A DNA stretch of 64,000 bases from Tolypeutes matacus (lineage: Eukaryota; Chordata; Mammalia; Cingulata; Chlamyphoridae): NCBI GenBank assembly GCA_026826555.1, contig JAKSZT010054399.1, positions 8,068,051-8,132,050 of the forward strand, in the 5' to 3' direction. Positions 22,591-34,198 of the stretch are shown here, piece by piece. The notes under the pieces are model-generated. The model ran no database searches. It saw nothing but the letters and a program-made list of their open reading frames with translations, and was not told the DNA's origin. Numbering within the stretch: the first letter of the stretch is position 1; every line of letters starts with the position of its first letter. Position numbers and translations under genes: made by a program.

Positions 22591-24185
22591 TTATGCTGTT
22601 ATTTTGATTTCTCCACTTGATTTCCAAGTAATGACATTTTTTTCCTGAGAGACTTTCTTCTAAACTCTTGAACTGTTTTTTCACTATTCAATTTCCAAGA
22701 CATACTTGTACAAAACTGCCAAGAATATGTGCAGTATAACTGTCCAGATTATGTATGTTACAATTAAAGATGAATGTGTGTTTTAATTTTTGTTTTCTAT
22801 TGTTGAAACTTTCCCTGAATCCAATTGATACCAATGATGGAAAAATAAGATTGTAAAAATATATTTAAAATATTACTATTTATTCCACTCACCATTGGTT
22901 TTTCTCTTGCTTGATCACTTTTAGAAAAATATAACACTTAATATAATATAAAATATAACATTGTTTGAACATGTGAGATACAGAAAAAGAATGATAAATT
23001 GAAAATTGCCCCAGCATACCACAAGTTGAATAAGTGAATTCAGAAATCATTGTCCCTTTCTGATGTTGTTTTCTCATGTGTGATACATCTGTGGTTTTCT
23101 AGCAATGGGATTTTGGGGAAGACACCCATATCCAGAGTCAGCATTGTGTCTCAGTTTCCTTTGGTGAATGTGACAGACTTGTAGCCAACATGTCTGAACT
23201 GCTGTGCCATAAATAGACAGAAAAGGCAAAAGTATGAACTCTTGCCAATACTGTGGAACTGCTCTCCTGTGAGCAGAGTTGAAAGCAGTAGTCAAGATGT
23301 ATAGGGAAATTACACTAGATTTATTTACAGAAACCATTTATGTTGAACTAGCAGTTTTCTATTGTGTCAGCAATTTTCTATTGCATTTATTTGTTACTAC
23401 AGTACTTGGCAAGAGTGCAATCCTATTAAACCTGTACAATACATTACAGAAAATTGTAATCATTTTCTATTTTATAAAAGAAAAAGAACGGAAAAATTTG
23501 TACAATCGAAGACTCCTAATAGATTTTCAAGACTAAAACGCATAATCTTGGGCAAGCTGGTTCCAAATGCACATTTTAGTTCTTTTCTTATCTTGCTTCC
23601 AATGTTTTCTCTTTAGTTGATATAAACAGTAACTTATGTATGAGAGTTGACTTCATGAATCAAGATGAGAGGAAAGAAAGCCCTGAAATTAGGCTTTTCT
23701 TTCTTCAGAACATTGGCTCGGCTTGTATTTTCCAAAATTAATTGTCAGTTTATCATATTTTAAAAATACTGAGCTATTGTATTGTTCAATTTTTTATTTT
23801 ACGTAATGGTATTATCTTAAAAATGAGAATTAAAATTAAAATTAAAATTATGTCATTCTACTTGTTGTTATTAGTTCTATCAGTTTTTGGCCACTCTTGT
23901 TATATTCTACAGCTGACCAACTTTGTCTCTGGTTTATTCAAAGAAATCTCTCCTGACCTGTGAGTGGGATGTGCAATTAGTGCTCCCAATCTCAAAATAT
24001 ATCAGGTAGATCTGCTGGAATGGGACACAGGCTCCTATATGTCAACCAAGCTAGAGCATTTCCCACTGAATCCCCCAAATTTGGCACAATCTTTAGGACA
24101 GGGCTTCCAGTTGATGACTTGCTTGGTGTTCCATTTTCACATGTGAAACTGGAGTCCTTTCTTGAACATCAGCTCAATTCTTCAT
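22591..24185. other. AT-rich non-coding DNA
   Basis: No transposon or exon is recognised. A short AAATT-type repeat lies at about 23,828-23,849. Confidence 0.5.
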
Positions 24186-24440
24186 TTATTGCCTAAGATT
24201 CAGATTCACAATCCTGATTCTAAAACTTTGTAACTAAGTGACTTTTGATGAATTAATTAACTTCTCTGAGCCTTAATATTCTCATCTTTAAAAAAAATAA
24301 GTTTTTAATGAGGGTTAAATTATATATGCTAGATTAGAATGTTTATTAGAGATAGTATGTATGCTGAGGTATATAAAATGGTTAGTACAGTGTCTGATAT
24401 ATAATGTGTACACAGTTATGTTATTGCTGATGTAGATGGT
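24186..24440 (+). mobile_element. MIR SINE relic, forward
   Basis: It shows the MIR core and 3' half in order: 'gattctaaaactttgtaact', 'cttctctgagccttaatatt', 'ctcatctttaaaaaaaataa', 'atgagggttaaattatatat' and 'gttagtacagtgtctgatat'. It is strongly diverged. Confidence 0.75.
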
Positions 24441-24446
24441 TGTTAA

Positions 24447-24471
24447 TATTATTATTATTATTATTATTATC
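24447..24471. repeat. (ATT)n microsatellite
   Basis: About seven perfect ATT units follow the MIR 3' end, as often seems to happen at MIR tails. Confidence 0.85.
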
Positions 24472-25429
24472 AGTCACCTTCCTTCATATTCTTACTTGTT
24501 TTATTTGCCTGGACATCGATAGAGTTCTCATTCTAAGAAACATTGATGGCTCAGAAAAATTATATTTTCACTTTAGCATCAGTATTCCTAGAAATCTAGA
24601 AATATTTGCTAAGTTTTCTTGCTCATTTCTTTTGCATAAAAATATGTCAGGTGACAAGATGGAGTTAGACCCATTTTCCCCTTATCTTCATTAAGCACAA
24701 CTACAAACCCTGGAAATAGTGCAAATAACTACCAAAGGACAACTCTGAAAGGTGTTAAGAGGGAGTTTATCTGGTTTTGGACCCCAAGATTAGAGGAACA
24801 ATCCAGCAGTAGAGTGTCTTGTTTCCTCCTACCCAACAAGGAAAGGCCACCTAAAGCCGGTATTTCCTGACCTCCAACTTAGCAACCAGGTAGTCTCATC
24901 CTTCCTCCCCCATATAAAATCAGAGTCCCCGATATAACAATATCAGATGAGTCAAATACCATTGTCAAGGAGGATTAATTGGAATGTCAGCCAGGGGAGG
25001 CACTCTCCTTCATTGTAAGACCTGAAACTCCCCTTTTCTACTAAGAGATACCAAGGTAGGAGAGAAAAGCCAGCAAGAAAGAGACAGCTATAGTTAGGCA
25101 GCCTAGTCTAGCAAGTCTCTACCCCTGTAGGCTCAAGACTATCTTCCTCTGCCTAGAGACCCCACAACCAGTCAGAGGAAATACCTTAAAGACAGTATTA
25201 GCAGAGACCACGAGGTGCTCCACAACACCAGATAAACCAAATAGGCCAAAATAACACTGCAAAGCCTCTGAAAAGTGAGCTTCCATTGAAACCACTGTCC
25301 ACAAAGTAGGGCAAGACCTGTATGCTACACCTAAACAGAGTACCTAGTTTATCAAAATAAAAGAATTGATTAGGACTCAGAGTCTCCAATCATAATAGAA
25401 AATTTCTAGGATATGATTGAAAATCACCT

Positions 25430-26380
25430 GCCATATCAAGAACCAAGAAAACACAACTTGAAGGAGAAAAGGTGATCAATGACACCAGATATAAGATGAA
25501 TCAGATGTTGGAATTATCTGTCAGCAATACTAAATCAACAATACTAAAAATGTTTCAACAGTCAATTACAAGTTCTTTTAAAGTATATGAAAAGAAATAG
25601 AAGTTATAAAAAAAGAATGAAATGCAAACTATAGAGCTGAAAAATACAATAACTGACATAAAAGAATCATTGTGTGCACTCAATAACAGAGTGGAGATGA
25701 CAGGGTAAACTCAGTGAATTTGAGGATAGCTCAATAGAATTTACCCAATTTTAACAAAAGAGAGAAAACAAACTAACAGAAAACAGAGATTCAGGGAGCT
25801 ATGGGAAAATGACAAAAGAGCTTGCATATTATAATCAGAGTTCCAGTAGGAGAGAAGAAATCTGGGTGAAAGAGTATTTGAAGAAATAATGCCTGAATAC
25901 TTTCCAAGTTTGACAAGAGACTCAAACATACAGATCCAAGAAATGAATGATCTCCCAACAGGATAAACAAAAACAAAACAAAACAAAAAAACAAAAAAAC
26001 AAACAAACAAAAAAAAATCCACAGCAAGAGAAATTATAACTAAATGTTTGAAAACTTAATATAAAGAAAAAAATCTTGAAGGCAACCAGATAAAAATCAC
26101 ACTATACTTCTAGGGAAATACCAATTTGAATGATACAGATTTCTCATCTGTACCCAGAGAGGCCAGAAAGAAGTAACACTGTATTTTTTAAGTGTTGAAA
26201 GAAAAGAACTGTATATAAAAAATCTATATACAGCAAAACTTCCTTCAGGAATAAAGAGGAAATAAAAACATACTCTGACAAAGGAAAACACAAATAATTT
26301 GTCTCTAGTAGAGCTGACCTTAAAGAATAAAAGAAGTTCTTCAAAGAGAAAGGAATTGATAAAAGAAGGGATAATGAAAC
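25430..26380 (+). pseudogene. L1 ORF1 remnant of the old element
   Basis: Coiled-coil-type coding sequence is seen near 25,490-25,740 and RRM-type sequence from about 25,790 ('tgaagaaataatgcctgaat' corresponds to the FEEIMPEYF region). The C-terminal part is near 26,210 ('atatacagcaaaacttcctt'). An A/C-rich expansion at 25,967-26,018 interrupts it. Stops and shifts are frequent, so it makes no product. Confidence 0.65.
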
Positions 26381-27181
26381 ATCAGGAAGAAGGATTGATG
26401 ATTGATACAAAAATTATGACACAATCTGGTATCAAAATAAAGATATTTAAATGTAGGAAAAAATAAAGGAACATAAATGGAAGTGAGGCTTCACATTTCA
26501 TTCAGAGTTCTAAAATGTTGAAACCATTAGAATTTTATAAGTTACACATATATATTGCAATAGCCAGAGTTCCACTATGAAAGATATGCAAAAAGCTACA
26601 TTCAAAAACATTATAAATAAATCAAGATGGAATTCCAAAAATTATTTAACTAATTTACAGGAAGGCAAGTAAAGAGGAATATGAAAGGAAAAAAACTAAT
26701 AAAAAACAAATAAAATGTCAGAGTCAAGCACTAATGGACACTAATTACCTTAATTGTAGATGTTCTAAATATATCAATCAAAAAACAGGTTAGCAGAGTG
26801 GATAGAAAACATGACCCACCTATATGCTGCTTACAAGACACTAACACAAAGTCAATGACATAAGGAGATTGAAAATAATTTGACAACGTAGAAGAAATGG
26901 GCAAACTCTTAAAAAATCCAAACTACCAAAACTCAGCTAAGATGAAATAGTCTGAATAGCCTTATAGCCATCAAATGAATACAGAATGTAAATAAAAATC
27001 TCCCCAGGTCCAGTTGGTTTTCCTGGAGAAGTTTACTAAACATTTAAAGGAAAGTTCATACCACTTTTACACAATCTCCTCCAAAAAACAAAATAGAATG
27101 GGACACTCACTATAAGGATAACAACATAACCAGACAAAGATGGTACAAAAGAAAACAAAGAAACAAAAACTACAGACTACT

Positions 27182-27314
27182 TGCGAATATTCTCACTGTC
27201 CTGATTCTGTGATAATCAGGGTGGGCTAAACATTCGCTATATTAGAAACCATGCATGTGTCCCCAGACCTCGTTTTCCTCCCTAGGTCTGGTTTTTAGAA
27301 TGCTGGTGATAAAC
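27182..27314 (+). ncRNA. H/ACA snoRNA-like module (retroposed, probably not expressed)
   Basis: Hairpin 1 pairs GCGAAT (27,183-27,188) with ATTCGC (27,232-27,237) and CCTGATT (27,200-27,206) with AATCAGG (27,214-27,220). An H-box match ATATTA (ANANNA) follows at 27,239-27,244. Hairpin 2 pairs CCA and GCAT (27,249-27,256, one bulged T) with ATGC and TGG (27,300-27,306) and CCAGACCT (27,263-27,270) with AGGTCTGG (27,284-27,291). An AUA form of the ACA box lies at 27,309-27,311, three bases before the inferred end. The first pocket begins 15 bases before the H box, as expected for a pseudouridylation guide. In the second, 17 bases separate the upper stem from the box. The 133-nt length fits the class. 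I do not recognise the specific snoRNA or its target. Confidence 0.55.
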
Positions 27315-27837
27315 TAAGCCTGATTTGTCCATCCTGTATGGGAAAAGACTGTAACTCTAGGTATCTCTGGTCAACCTTAAGAGATATAGCAGGGGGCTAT
27401 ATCTGGTTGGCGTCCATCTCCCATATGGAGGGACCTGGGTTCAATCCCCGGGACCTCCTGGTAAAAATTTTAAAAATATATAGAAGGTGCGTGGGCCGCC
27501 AGGCCCTGTGCGCGGGTGCACCACCAGTTCCCGCGAGCCACACAGCAAAATGATGACATAATAGGAGAGTGACACAAGGGAGAGGCAAGATGAGACGCAC
27601 CGATAAACCAGCACCTAAGGTGGCGCAGGCAGGATGCCTCTCTCCTACATCAGAGATTCCAAGGATTGAATCCCAGTGAAGACAGGAGGAGAAGGATGAG
27701 AAGAGAGGGCAGAAAATGGACACAGAGTTGCCCAGCGAATGGACACAGAAACAGCAAAAACGGGGGGGGAGGGGGAAGGGGTGTAAAAATGGATAAAAGT
27801 AAATAAATAAATAAATCCTTAAAGAAAAAAAAAAAAA
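27182..27837 (+). mobile_element. Composite retroposon: snoRNA-like 5' module, spacer, DAS-type SINE, A-tail
   Basis: It is flanked by a perfect 17-bp target duplication aaaaactacagactact at 27,165-27,181 and 27,838-27,854, inside the old L1 ORF2. It has four parts: an H/ACA-like module (27,182-27,314), about 55 bases of unassigned spacer, a damaged tRNA-derived SINE head with B box at 27,438-27,448, and a second SINE half with a B-box-like ggattgaatcc at 27,663-27,673. The end has a G-rich run, AAAT repeats and poly-A. Only the outer ends show duplications, so the whole appears to have moved as one RNA by L1-type retroposition. Confidence 0.75.
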
Positions 27838-28329
27838 AAAAACTACAGACTACTGTCTTTCATGAACTTAGATGTGCAAATTCTAAACCAAATATTAGCA
27901 AACTGTGTCCAAAAATATATAAAAAGAATTGCATGCCATGACCAAATGAGATTTATTCCAGGGATACAAGGTGGTTCAACATTTGAAAAAGAAGCCTGTT
28001 TTAGTCTACATCTACAAACTTCAAATATGGACAAAACAACTCTGATGCGAGTACCTTTGTGAGGATGGGGAAGGAATGATGAGGAGGGGTAGGAAGAGAT
28101 CTTCTGAGGGCTTCCAGTGTCCTATTTCTTGATCTAGGTTTTGGCTTACATGGTCTCTGAAGTATAAAATTCTGATTTATGTATTTTCTCTATGTGTACT
28201 TAAAAAGAAAACTTTTGGCTTAGAATTGGAAAGCATCCAAAACCAGAGGGCCTCTACAATCATTGTTTCTTAGCAGTCCTACTCAGTGAAATTATAATGC
28301 GTAGCTCTTAACCTGGCCTCGCGCTTCAA

Positions 28330-28452
28330 AAACCTTCTATTAAGATCGCTTAACTGAAGAACAACATCTAAATTCAACCCAATGGCATTTAAGGCTTTTT
28401 GTTATCTGAGTCTACTGTCTTATCCCACTCCCCTCTTTCTTCTCCACCCCCA
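28330..28452 (+). mobile_element. L2 fragment, forward
   Basis: The phrases 'aattcaacccaatggcattt' and 'aaggctttttgttatctgag' followed by a C-rich 'cccactcccctctttcttct' match the L2 block coding 'KFNPMAFKAFCYLSL'-type residues. It is short and diverged. Confidence 0.5.
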
Positions 28453-28454
28453 AT

Positions 28455-28760
28455 CTGCATTCATTCATTTTCACTAATATTTATTGAGTTCTTACTTGGC
28501 ATAAGATACTGTGCTAGGCGATAATAATACATTTTGAAGCAACATATAAATGGTTTCATTTTTTGCAGGGTTTACCATCCAGAGAAATGATGTAACACTA
28601 AACAGCTAATTATATTTAATAAGGCTGAATGCTATGATAGAGAAAAACATGATCCTATGGGGACATGAAAAAAGCATCTATATAATCTAGCAGAGGGTAG
28701 AAAAGACTTTTCAGGGAAAGGAAGATTCATTCAGATAAAGGGTTAAGATGCTCGCCAAGC
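28455..28760 (-). mobile_element. L2 3' end, reverse
   Basis: It opens with 'tcattcattttcactaatat' and 'ttattgagttcttacttggc', then 'atactgtgctaggcgataat'. This is the reverse complement of the L2 3' terminus. Diverged L2 wording ('tcagggaaaggaag') continues to about 28,730. Confidence 0.65.
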
Positions 28761-28767
28761 ACATGGC

Positions 28768-28880
28768 TTGTGTTTGTGTATGTGTGCATATGTATGCATG
28801 CATGTGAGTGTTTGTAAGTGTTGGTATGTGTATTTGTGTATAAGAGAGAAACAGAGAGAAAGAAAGAAAGAGAGAGAGAT
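28768..28880. repeat. Impure (TG)n and (GAAA/GA)n microsatellite
   Basis: TG-rich sequence with TATG and TTTG interruptions passes directly into a GAGA/GAAA purine tract (28,844-28,880). No coding content is present. Confidence 0.85.
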
Positions 28881-29740
28881 GGAGATCTTAACCAGTCAAT
28901 GATTTACTTATTGTGAGGGATTTTCTTACATGGTTTTGGTGGGCAGAATTAAATAGATGAAAGTCAGTCATAGGGAGAAAAATTTACTATTTAGAAATGA
29001 ACTTCGAGCTTGTAGCTGTACTTCAAAGAATTAGAGCTCTCTGAGATTGGAATTCTTGCACTGAACTCAATCACAGTAGCTTATCAAATTGGATGGCATA
29101 AATAATACTTAAGCTTAAGAAGGGGGTATTGGAAGTTATTTACATCCCTTTAAATATAATAATCATATAATATCCGAACTGCTTATTTTTTCTCAATGAT
29201 TTGTTAAGGTGGCACTTCTTATAAAAGCCATACTTGCATTATGATTTCTCAATTGATAGGACCCATATGAACCCAGAGGTAATTAACACATATTTATTCA
29301 TTGTTCCTATGAAAATTACAAAATAGTTATTTTTATGAAAGTTCTTATCACATACTAAATTTTAAAGAGTTAATTTTTTTCTGTGTACATCTACTTTGTT
29401 CTCCTTCAATTTGTAGCTAACTGTATTGACTATTTGATAAGCACAATGAAAGCATGCTTTCTCAAGGTGATTTGAGTGATTAGAATGAGGAAATAATCGA
29501 ATAATCATGATGACATTCTGTTCTGTTTCCATGAATAGTCTAGCCAGGTTTCTAAAGCATAGGGTATGTCTGTAAATTGCTTGCAATGAACCTTCTATTA
29601 TGTGGAGAAGATTATTTGTATGCATGCATTTAAGTAATTGGATTCTTGCTAATGAGTGAGTATATACAAACTGGGCCTTGGATTTTGAGTGACCGTGAGA
29701 CTCTTTTGCTTTATCTTTCATTGTAGATATCATCTAAGTC
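28881..29740. other. AT-rich non-coding DNA
   Basis: No gene or recognisable repeat is seen. Reverse-strand frames have no coding character. Confidence 0.5.
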
Positions 29741-30066
29741 TACTATTTTTTTCTTTTCTTTTTGCTCTCAATATTTTATTCAATCACCTCTACCCAGAGT
29801 TCCTTCCGAGCCTGAAACTTCTGCATTTGGTAAGGTGTGGTTTGCTCTTTGGAACTCATGCTTCCCCAGGAGATGTTTGGCCTGCATATTATAGGGCTGA
29901 GGTTTCAATACCACAGAAGCTCCCAGGCTAGCTTTTTCCATGGGGCCTCCCATTCTCAGTGCTGTGACATAACTAAAGTAAGGGGGCAGGGGAAGAAATA
30001 TGTTGTAGGACATAGACTGAAGTCCCCATTCTGAAAACACTGTAGCTGGGTCCTTGCCAGAGCAAA
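29741..30066 (-). pseudogene. Possible processed retrocopy of unknown gene
   Basis: Read on the minus strand, the segment ends with an AATAAA signal (plus strand 29,775-29,780), then about 10 bases, then an A-rich tail (plus-strand poly-T from about 29,744). That is the layout of a retroposed mRNA 3' end. Its GC content is above that of its flanks. A 96-codon minus-strand frame at 29,780-30,070 has no family resemblance that I can defend. No convincing target duplication was found, so the right edge is a guess. Confidence 0.35.
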
Positions 30067-30070
30067 ACAA

Positions 30071-33000
30071 AATAATATTGTTTGACTAAAATAGCCAAAC
30101 GCAAGATAAAATTGTGTTTGTAGTACAGTCACAATTTGGGAGGTAATTACTTTTACACTTATTGCCAGGGTACTACTGACCTTGAGGCTGTACTCTCAAA
30201 GCACTCAAACCTTTGTTTAACATTCTATTAAATGTATTTCCAGGAGCTTTTCTTTCTTTTTGCTCTTAGAAAATTTTAAAATTAACTACTCACTCATTTC
30301 ATTATGGATGAATAAAAAGAAAGAAAAGCATCACAGAAAAGCTAATAAATCAAAGTTAGCATTGACTATCTTTTGTTTTGTGGTAGTAAGGACACATAAG
30401 GCAATGTAAAGGTGTTATGCCTGTATTCATAAAGATCTATTGTAAAGTTACATTAATTGGAAACATTAGCAACAGGTGTTTTTGCCACTCTATATCTATC
30501 TTGCAGCATTAAACCTGCCACTCTAAATATTCAAGTATTTTTCTCCCGTGGGTGGCTGTTCCACCTCAAATGATATTTAACACCAGCCATACTGAACTTA
30601 TTTGGTTATATTTCTTATTCTTTAATGAATTGTTATGCAAAGCAAGGTGCATGAGCATATGTTTTCCCTATTACTTCTTTTATATATTTTAAACACTTAG
30701 TTTGGAATGCTAATCCTCATAGGGAAAATTATATATTAGTATTGAGGCTATTTGTAAACATATATGCTATGAATCATGTGCTAACATGATAATTGTTTCC
30801 ACACACACATATGTAAAACCCACACAAAGTATTTGAATCATTTAAGGGAAAACTACCATAAATACTTGGACTCATTTTTTTAAGCAAACCTTTTATATTT
30901 TATTTTATTGCAAGCAGGTAAATATATCCAAAGAAATAGTTAAATTTGTAAGTTTCTTTGAATGCAAAGCTTGTTTTTTTAAAGAATGAGGAAAACTTAT
31001 TTCACATAATGAGAAATCTGGATAAAGGGCAGTTCTACGATCAATTAACCAATCCCTCCTTAAACTCTCAATACACAAATGAGACTTTAGAATATTTATT
31101 ACTAGGGCAAAAAAAAATAAAGTAAATTTAAAAGTCACTGAGTCAAAAAATAACCATAAATAAAAATATTCGTTCCAGACCTTGAAAGTTAAAAGCTTCA
31201 GTTTCTGAAAAACCATGAGGAAAAGATATTCTAGAGAGGCATCTATTATATGAAAAATGCACAAGGCCTGCAGCTTATTCCCCTGTCTTATATACCATTT
31301 TCACTCACCTTCCCCTTATGTTACTAGAAAAACAAAGAAAGTCCTTTGGGTCACCAATAAGATCACTTGGTTTAGAAGAAAATTAGAGCCTGTTAACCAA
31401 CAACATATGAAATTGCTCAGCAGAACTTCAATGCAGGTAGGTGCAACATTCCCCAGTGGAATTTGAGCCAAGGACGCTGTAAGTCCAAAATATCCCTTTT
31501 ACCAAAATACATATCATCTTCCTAAAGATATAGGTAATGACACTCTCTTAAGATTTATAATATCCAATAAACAAAGTAGAGGCAGATTTCTCAATGTTAA
31601 ATTATTTAATTACAAAAGGGAAATATGACACAGTCATTTTGAAGATAAAATTAACACCGCATTTGAAAATCTCACATAACTTCTTACTGTTTTGTATGTG
31701 GATATGTTTGCTTTATGTTTTTATTTCTCCTTTCACTGTAACCAGGACAAGTTTATACCAAAACCAAACAATAAAAAATACCAAGAGGAAACTCACTCTC
31801 ACCTTTTGATAATAATGGCAGCCAAGCTGGCTTACATCTTAACCTTAAGAGAAATACAAATTTGACCTAATTTGGGGGAATCATATGTCATCATTCTTTC
31901 CAAACAATATATTTATTTATATCCTTTTCAAGCATATGGTGTGCTCAATTTACTAACAAAACTGACTTTGAGGACTTTAGGATTAAATTTGTCCTCTCAG
32001 TCTCGTGACTGGTCTTAGGCTCTATATTACAGTTTCCTCACTTTAGTGCTGTTTTTCCATTTCATTGTACTAACCAAACATTGCCCCTTTATAGCTCTTA
32101 ATTATTTGGAACAAAAGAGTGACATAAACCAAAAGAAAGGGAGAAAGACAGACAAGGAATCTGAAGAAATGTCTTGAGAAAAATATAAGATGTGAAGAAT
32201 GTAATGTTATGATGTTTTTGACATCATCACAAGAAGTCCAGATGTAGTCAAGATGAGCCAAGTGCTCAGAGATGTTTGAGAAATTTTCAAGGTCCTAGGC
32301 TCTTTTTTGTTTCTTCACTTTAGCTTTTGTCCTCATGCTCACAATCTAGCTACTCCACCTCCAGGAATCATGGCTGCATTCAGGAAGGAAGAAGGAATGG
32401 CAATGGCAAAAAGGTATGAGTCTGATGATTTTGTCTCTTCTCAGAAAAATGTAAATAAATATTTTTCCAGAAGTTCTATCCTGTTGACTTCCATTTGTAC
32501 CTCATTGGGTAGTATGGAGTCACAGGATCACCACTAGCTTCAGGGAGTCTGGCAAGGTAAGTATTTCTAACAGAAAAAAAGCCAAGGCTCAGAAAATATG
32601 GAAGGATGGAAGAAAGGGCATTGAGTATACTCCCCAAGAGATGAGATTACAGCATATGACTGTTGTATCTGCATCTCTCAACATAGTAAATCTTTGGTAA
32701 AGGCAAGTTAGAGGGAGGAAAGAATGGCTGAATGAGTAGATGAATGAACCAATGACTTACACGCTTTTGAGTACAGGGGGTATTATTAATGCTTATGACT
32801 TCCCTGTCACATAGCAGAATGTCTGGATTAAAATAAATCTTGAGCACTTGCTTTAGGAATAGGACTTTACAAAAAGTGAATGCGAGCTCTTCTAAACTCA
32901 TCACACACCAGTCCAGTCTTGTGGTCATCTAAATTTAAAGCTCAAAATGAAACCAGAAGCTTGAAGACAATTAAGAAGACTGAAAGGGAATAAGATTCTG

Positions 33001-33128
33001 AGTTCCTAACAACCCATTTATGTCATAAAAGAACACATGCATACAATTAAATGTAGGAAAACTCTATTTGTAAATAGTTTGGGAACACTTTTGGGGAGTA
33101 GATTTATGAAATTTAGAATCTCTACCCT
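30071..33128. other. AT-rich non-coding DNA, repeat-poor
   Basis: This 3-kb stretch lacks recognisable SINE, L1 or LTR sequence. Frames of up to 119 codons occur but are low-complexity and overlap others. No splice-flanked exon is apparent. Confidence 0.55.
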
Positions 33129-33754
33129 TGTTTTTAGTTTGCCAAAAGGCTGCCATTGCAAAATACCAGAAATGGGTTGGCTTTTATAATAGGAATTTTA
33201 TCTGGAGTAAAATCTTACAGTTCTGAGGCCGTGAAATGTCCATATCAAGGCATCATAAGAGCTGTTTTCTCACCAAAATCAGATACTGTTGGTCCTAGTG
33301 TCCTGCCACATGGCAAAGGCTGATATCTATCTTCCCCTCCAGAATCTACCATCTTCCAGAGCTCAGCTGTGGGCAACCAGGCATAGGACTTGTCTCTTTC
33401 CAGGCCTCCTCTATCCATCTGGGCTGTTCTGCTTTCCTTCTGAGTTCAGCTGTGAGCTATCAGACATAGGGCTCATCTATTCCTGGGCCTCAGCTCCTTG
33501 AGCCTCTTGGAGCGTCTGTTTTCCTGCAGTCCTCTCTTTCACATGGTAGGATCAAGATAATATGATGGTTCCTTTTCCTGTGTCTCTCTCTGTGTCTCCA
33601 TTTATATCAGACCCAGCAAGAGGGTGGAGATTCAACCTGAGTCATGCCTCACTGACTTAGTCCAACAAAAAAATCTCATACCCACAGGGATGGATTAGTT
33701 CAAAAACATAATCTTTCTTTTTTGGGATTCATGAAAGAATTTCAAAATGCCACA
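33129..33754 (-). mobile_element. Solo LTR, MaLR/ERVL-like, reverse
   Basis: Read on the minus strand it starts TGTGGCATTTTGAAAT and ends TTTGGCAAACTAAAAACA, giving TG...CA ends. The 3' part 'ataaaagccaacccatttct' is shared with the LTR at 50.3 kb, which places them in one family. It has an internal 83-bp duplication (units starting at 33,361 and 33,444, 'cagctgtg' words). No clean 5-bp target duplication is seen. No internal retroviral genes flank it. Confidence 0.7.
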
Positions 33755-34198
33755 GCCTATTTTAGCTAAATCTAGTAATAATATTAAAAGATAGCATTAA
33801 TTTTTATTAATTATCTTTAAACCTAATTTCTTTCTAATTCACTGTGTGTTTTCAGTTATAATTTTTCACTAACTTTGTGACTACTTCTTTTTCCTACCAT
33901 AATCTGACTTTAGAAAAAAACAGAAATCTGTATTACCATTTTTGTCCATATTTCAACAATTATTTCTGTAAAGGCTTAGATGATCAATAAAACAGATTGG
34001 TATTATTTATTAAAGCATGGAGCAAAAATACATAACATATTATTAATTTCTGGTCTTTTAAAACTCCAAATCCTTTTTCCTTCTTAAAAGTTACTAGACT
34101 AGTAGGAATTTTCTATCTTAATAAAATTGCCATCTCACGTTTTCCCCAATCTCTGGCGACTGCTTTAAAGAACATCACATACATTAAAAATATATACT
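33755..34198. other. AT-rich non-coding DNA
   Basis: No feature was recognised. The right end (aatatatact, 34,189-34,198) is the likely target duplication of the next L1. Confidence 0.5.

Larger units (their letters stand above)
26735..28065 (+). pseudogene. L1 ORF2 remnant of the old element, split by an insert
   Basis: The endonuclease N-terminal region is present at about 26,735-26,880 ('ccacctatatgctgcttaca', coding HLYAAYK-type residues). The frame then jumps to the region before the RT palm ('gaagaaatgggcaaactctt'). It resumes after the insert at 27,855 with the RT stretch 'catgaacttagatgtgcaaa' and 'gggatacaaggtggttcaac' (GIQGGSTF). Most of the endonuclease and the RT catalytic part are deleted. 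Confidence 0.7.
24640..28210 (+). mobile_element. Old L1 with internal deletion, forward
   Basis: It starts with a 5' UTR-like 'ggtgacaagatggag' and runs through an old 5' UTR, ORF1, the first part of ORF2, then a jump into the RT region, then a 3' UTR piece ('tatttcttgatctaggtttt'). The insert at 27,182-27,837 splits the RT segment. Its 17-bp duplication is L1 sequence, which joins cleanly when the insert is ignored. Much of ORF2 is missing. The element is old and dead. Confidence 0.75.

Noticed and set aside
27338..27553. A 71-codon frame across the SINE head, considered as a small gene.
   Set aside because: It is translated SINE sequence. The antisense frame 27,397-27,723 is equally open.
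29780..30070. The minus-strand 96-codon frame, compared with small mitochondrial complex I subunits.
   Set aside because: Only a few short words agreed, with a large unexplained insertion. This is not enough to name a parent gene.
33129..33754. Possible intact endogenous retrovirus around the LTR.
   Set aside because: No gag, pol or env-like frame and no partner LTR lie in range, so it is a solo LTR.
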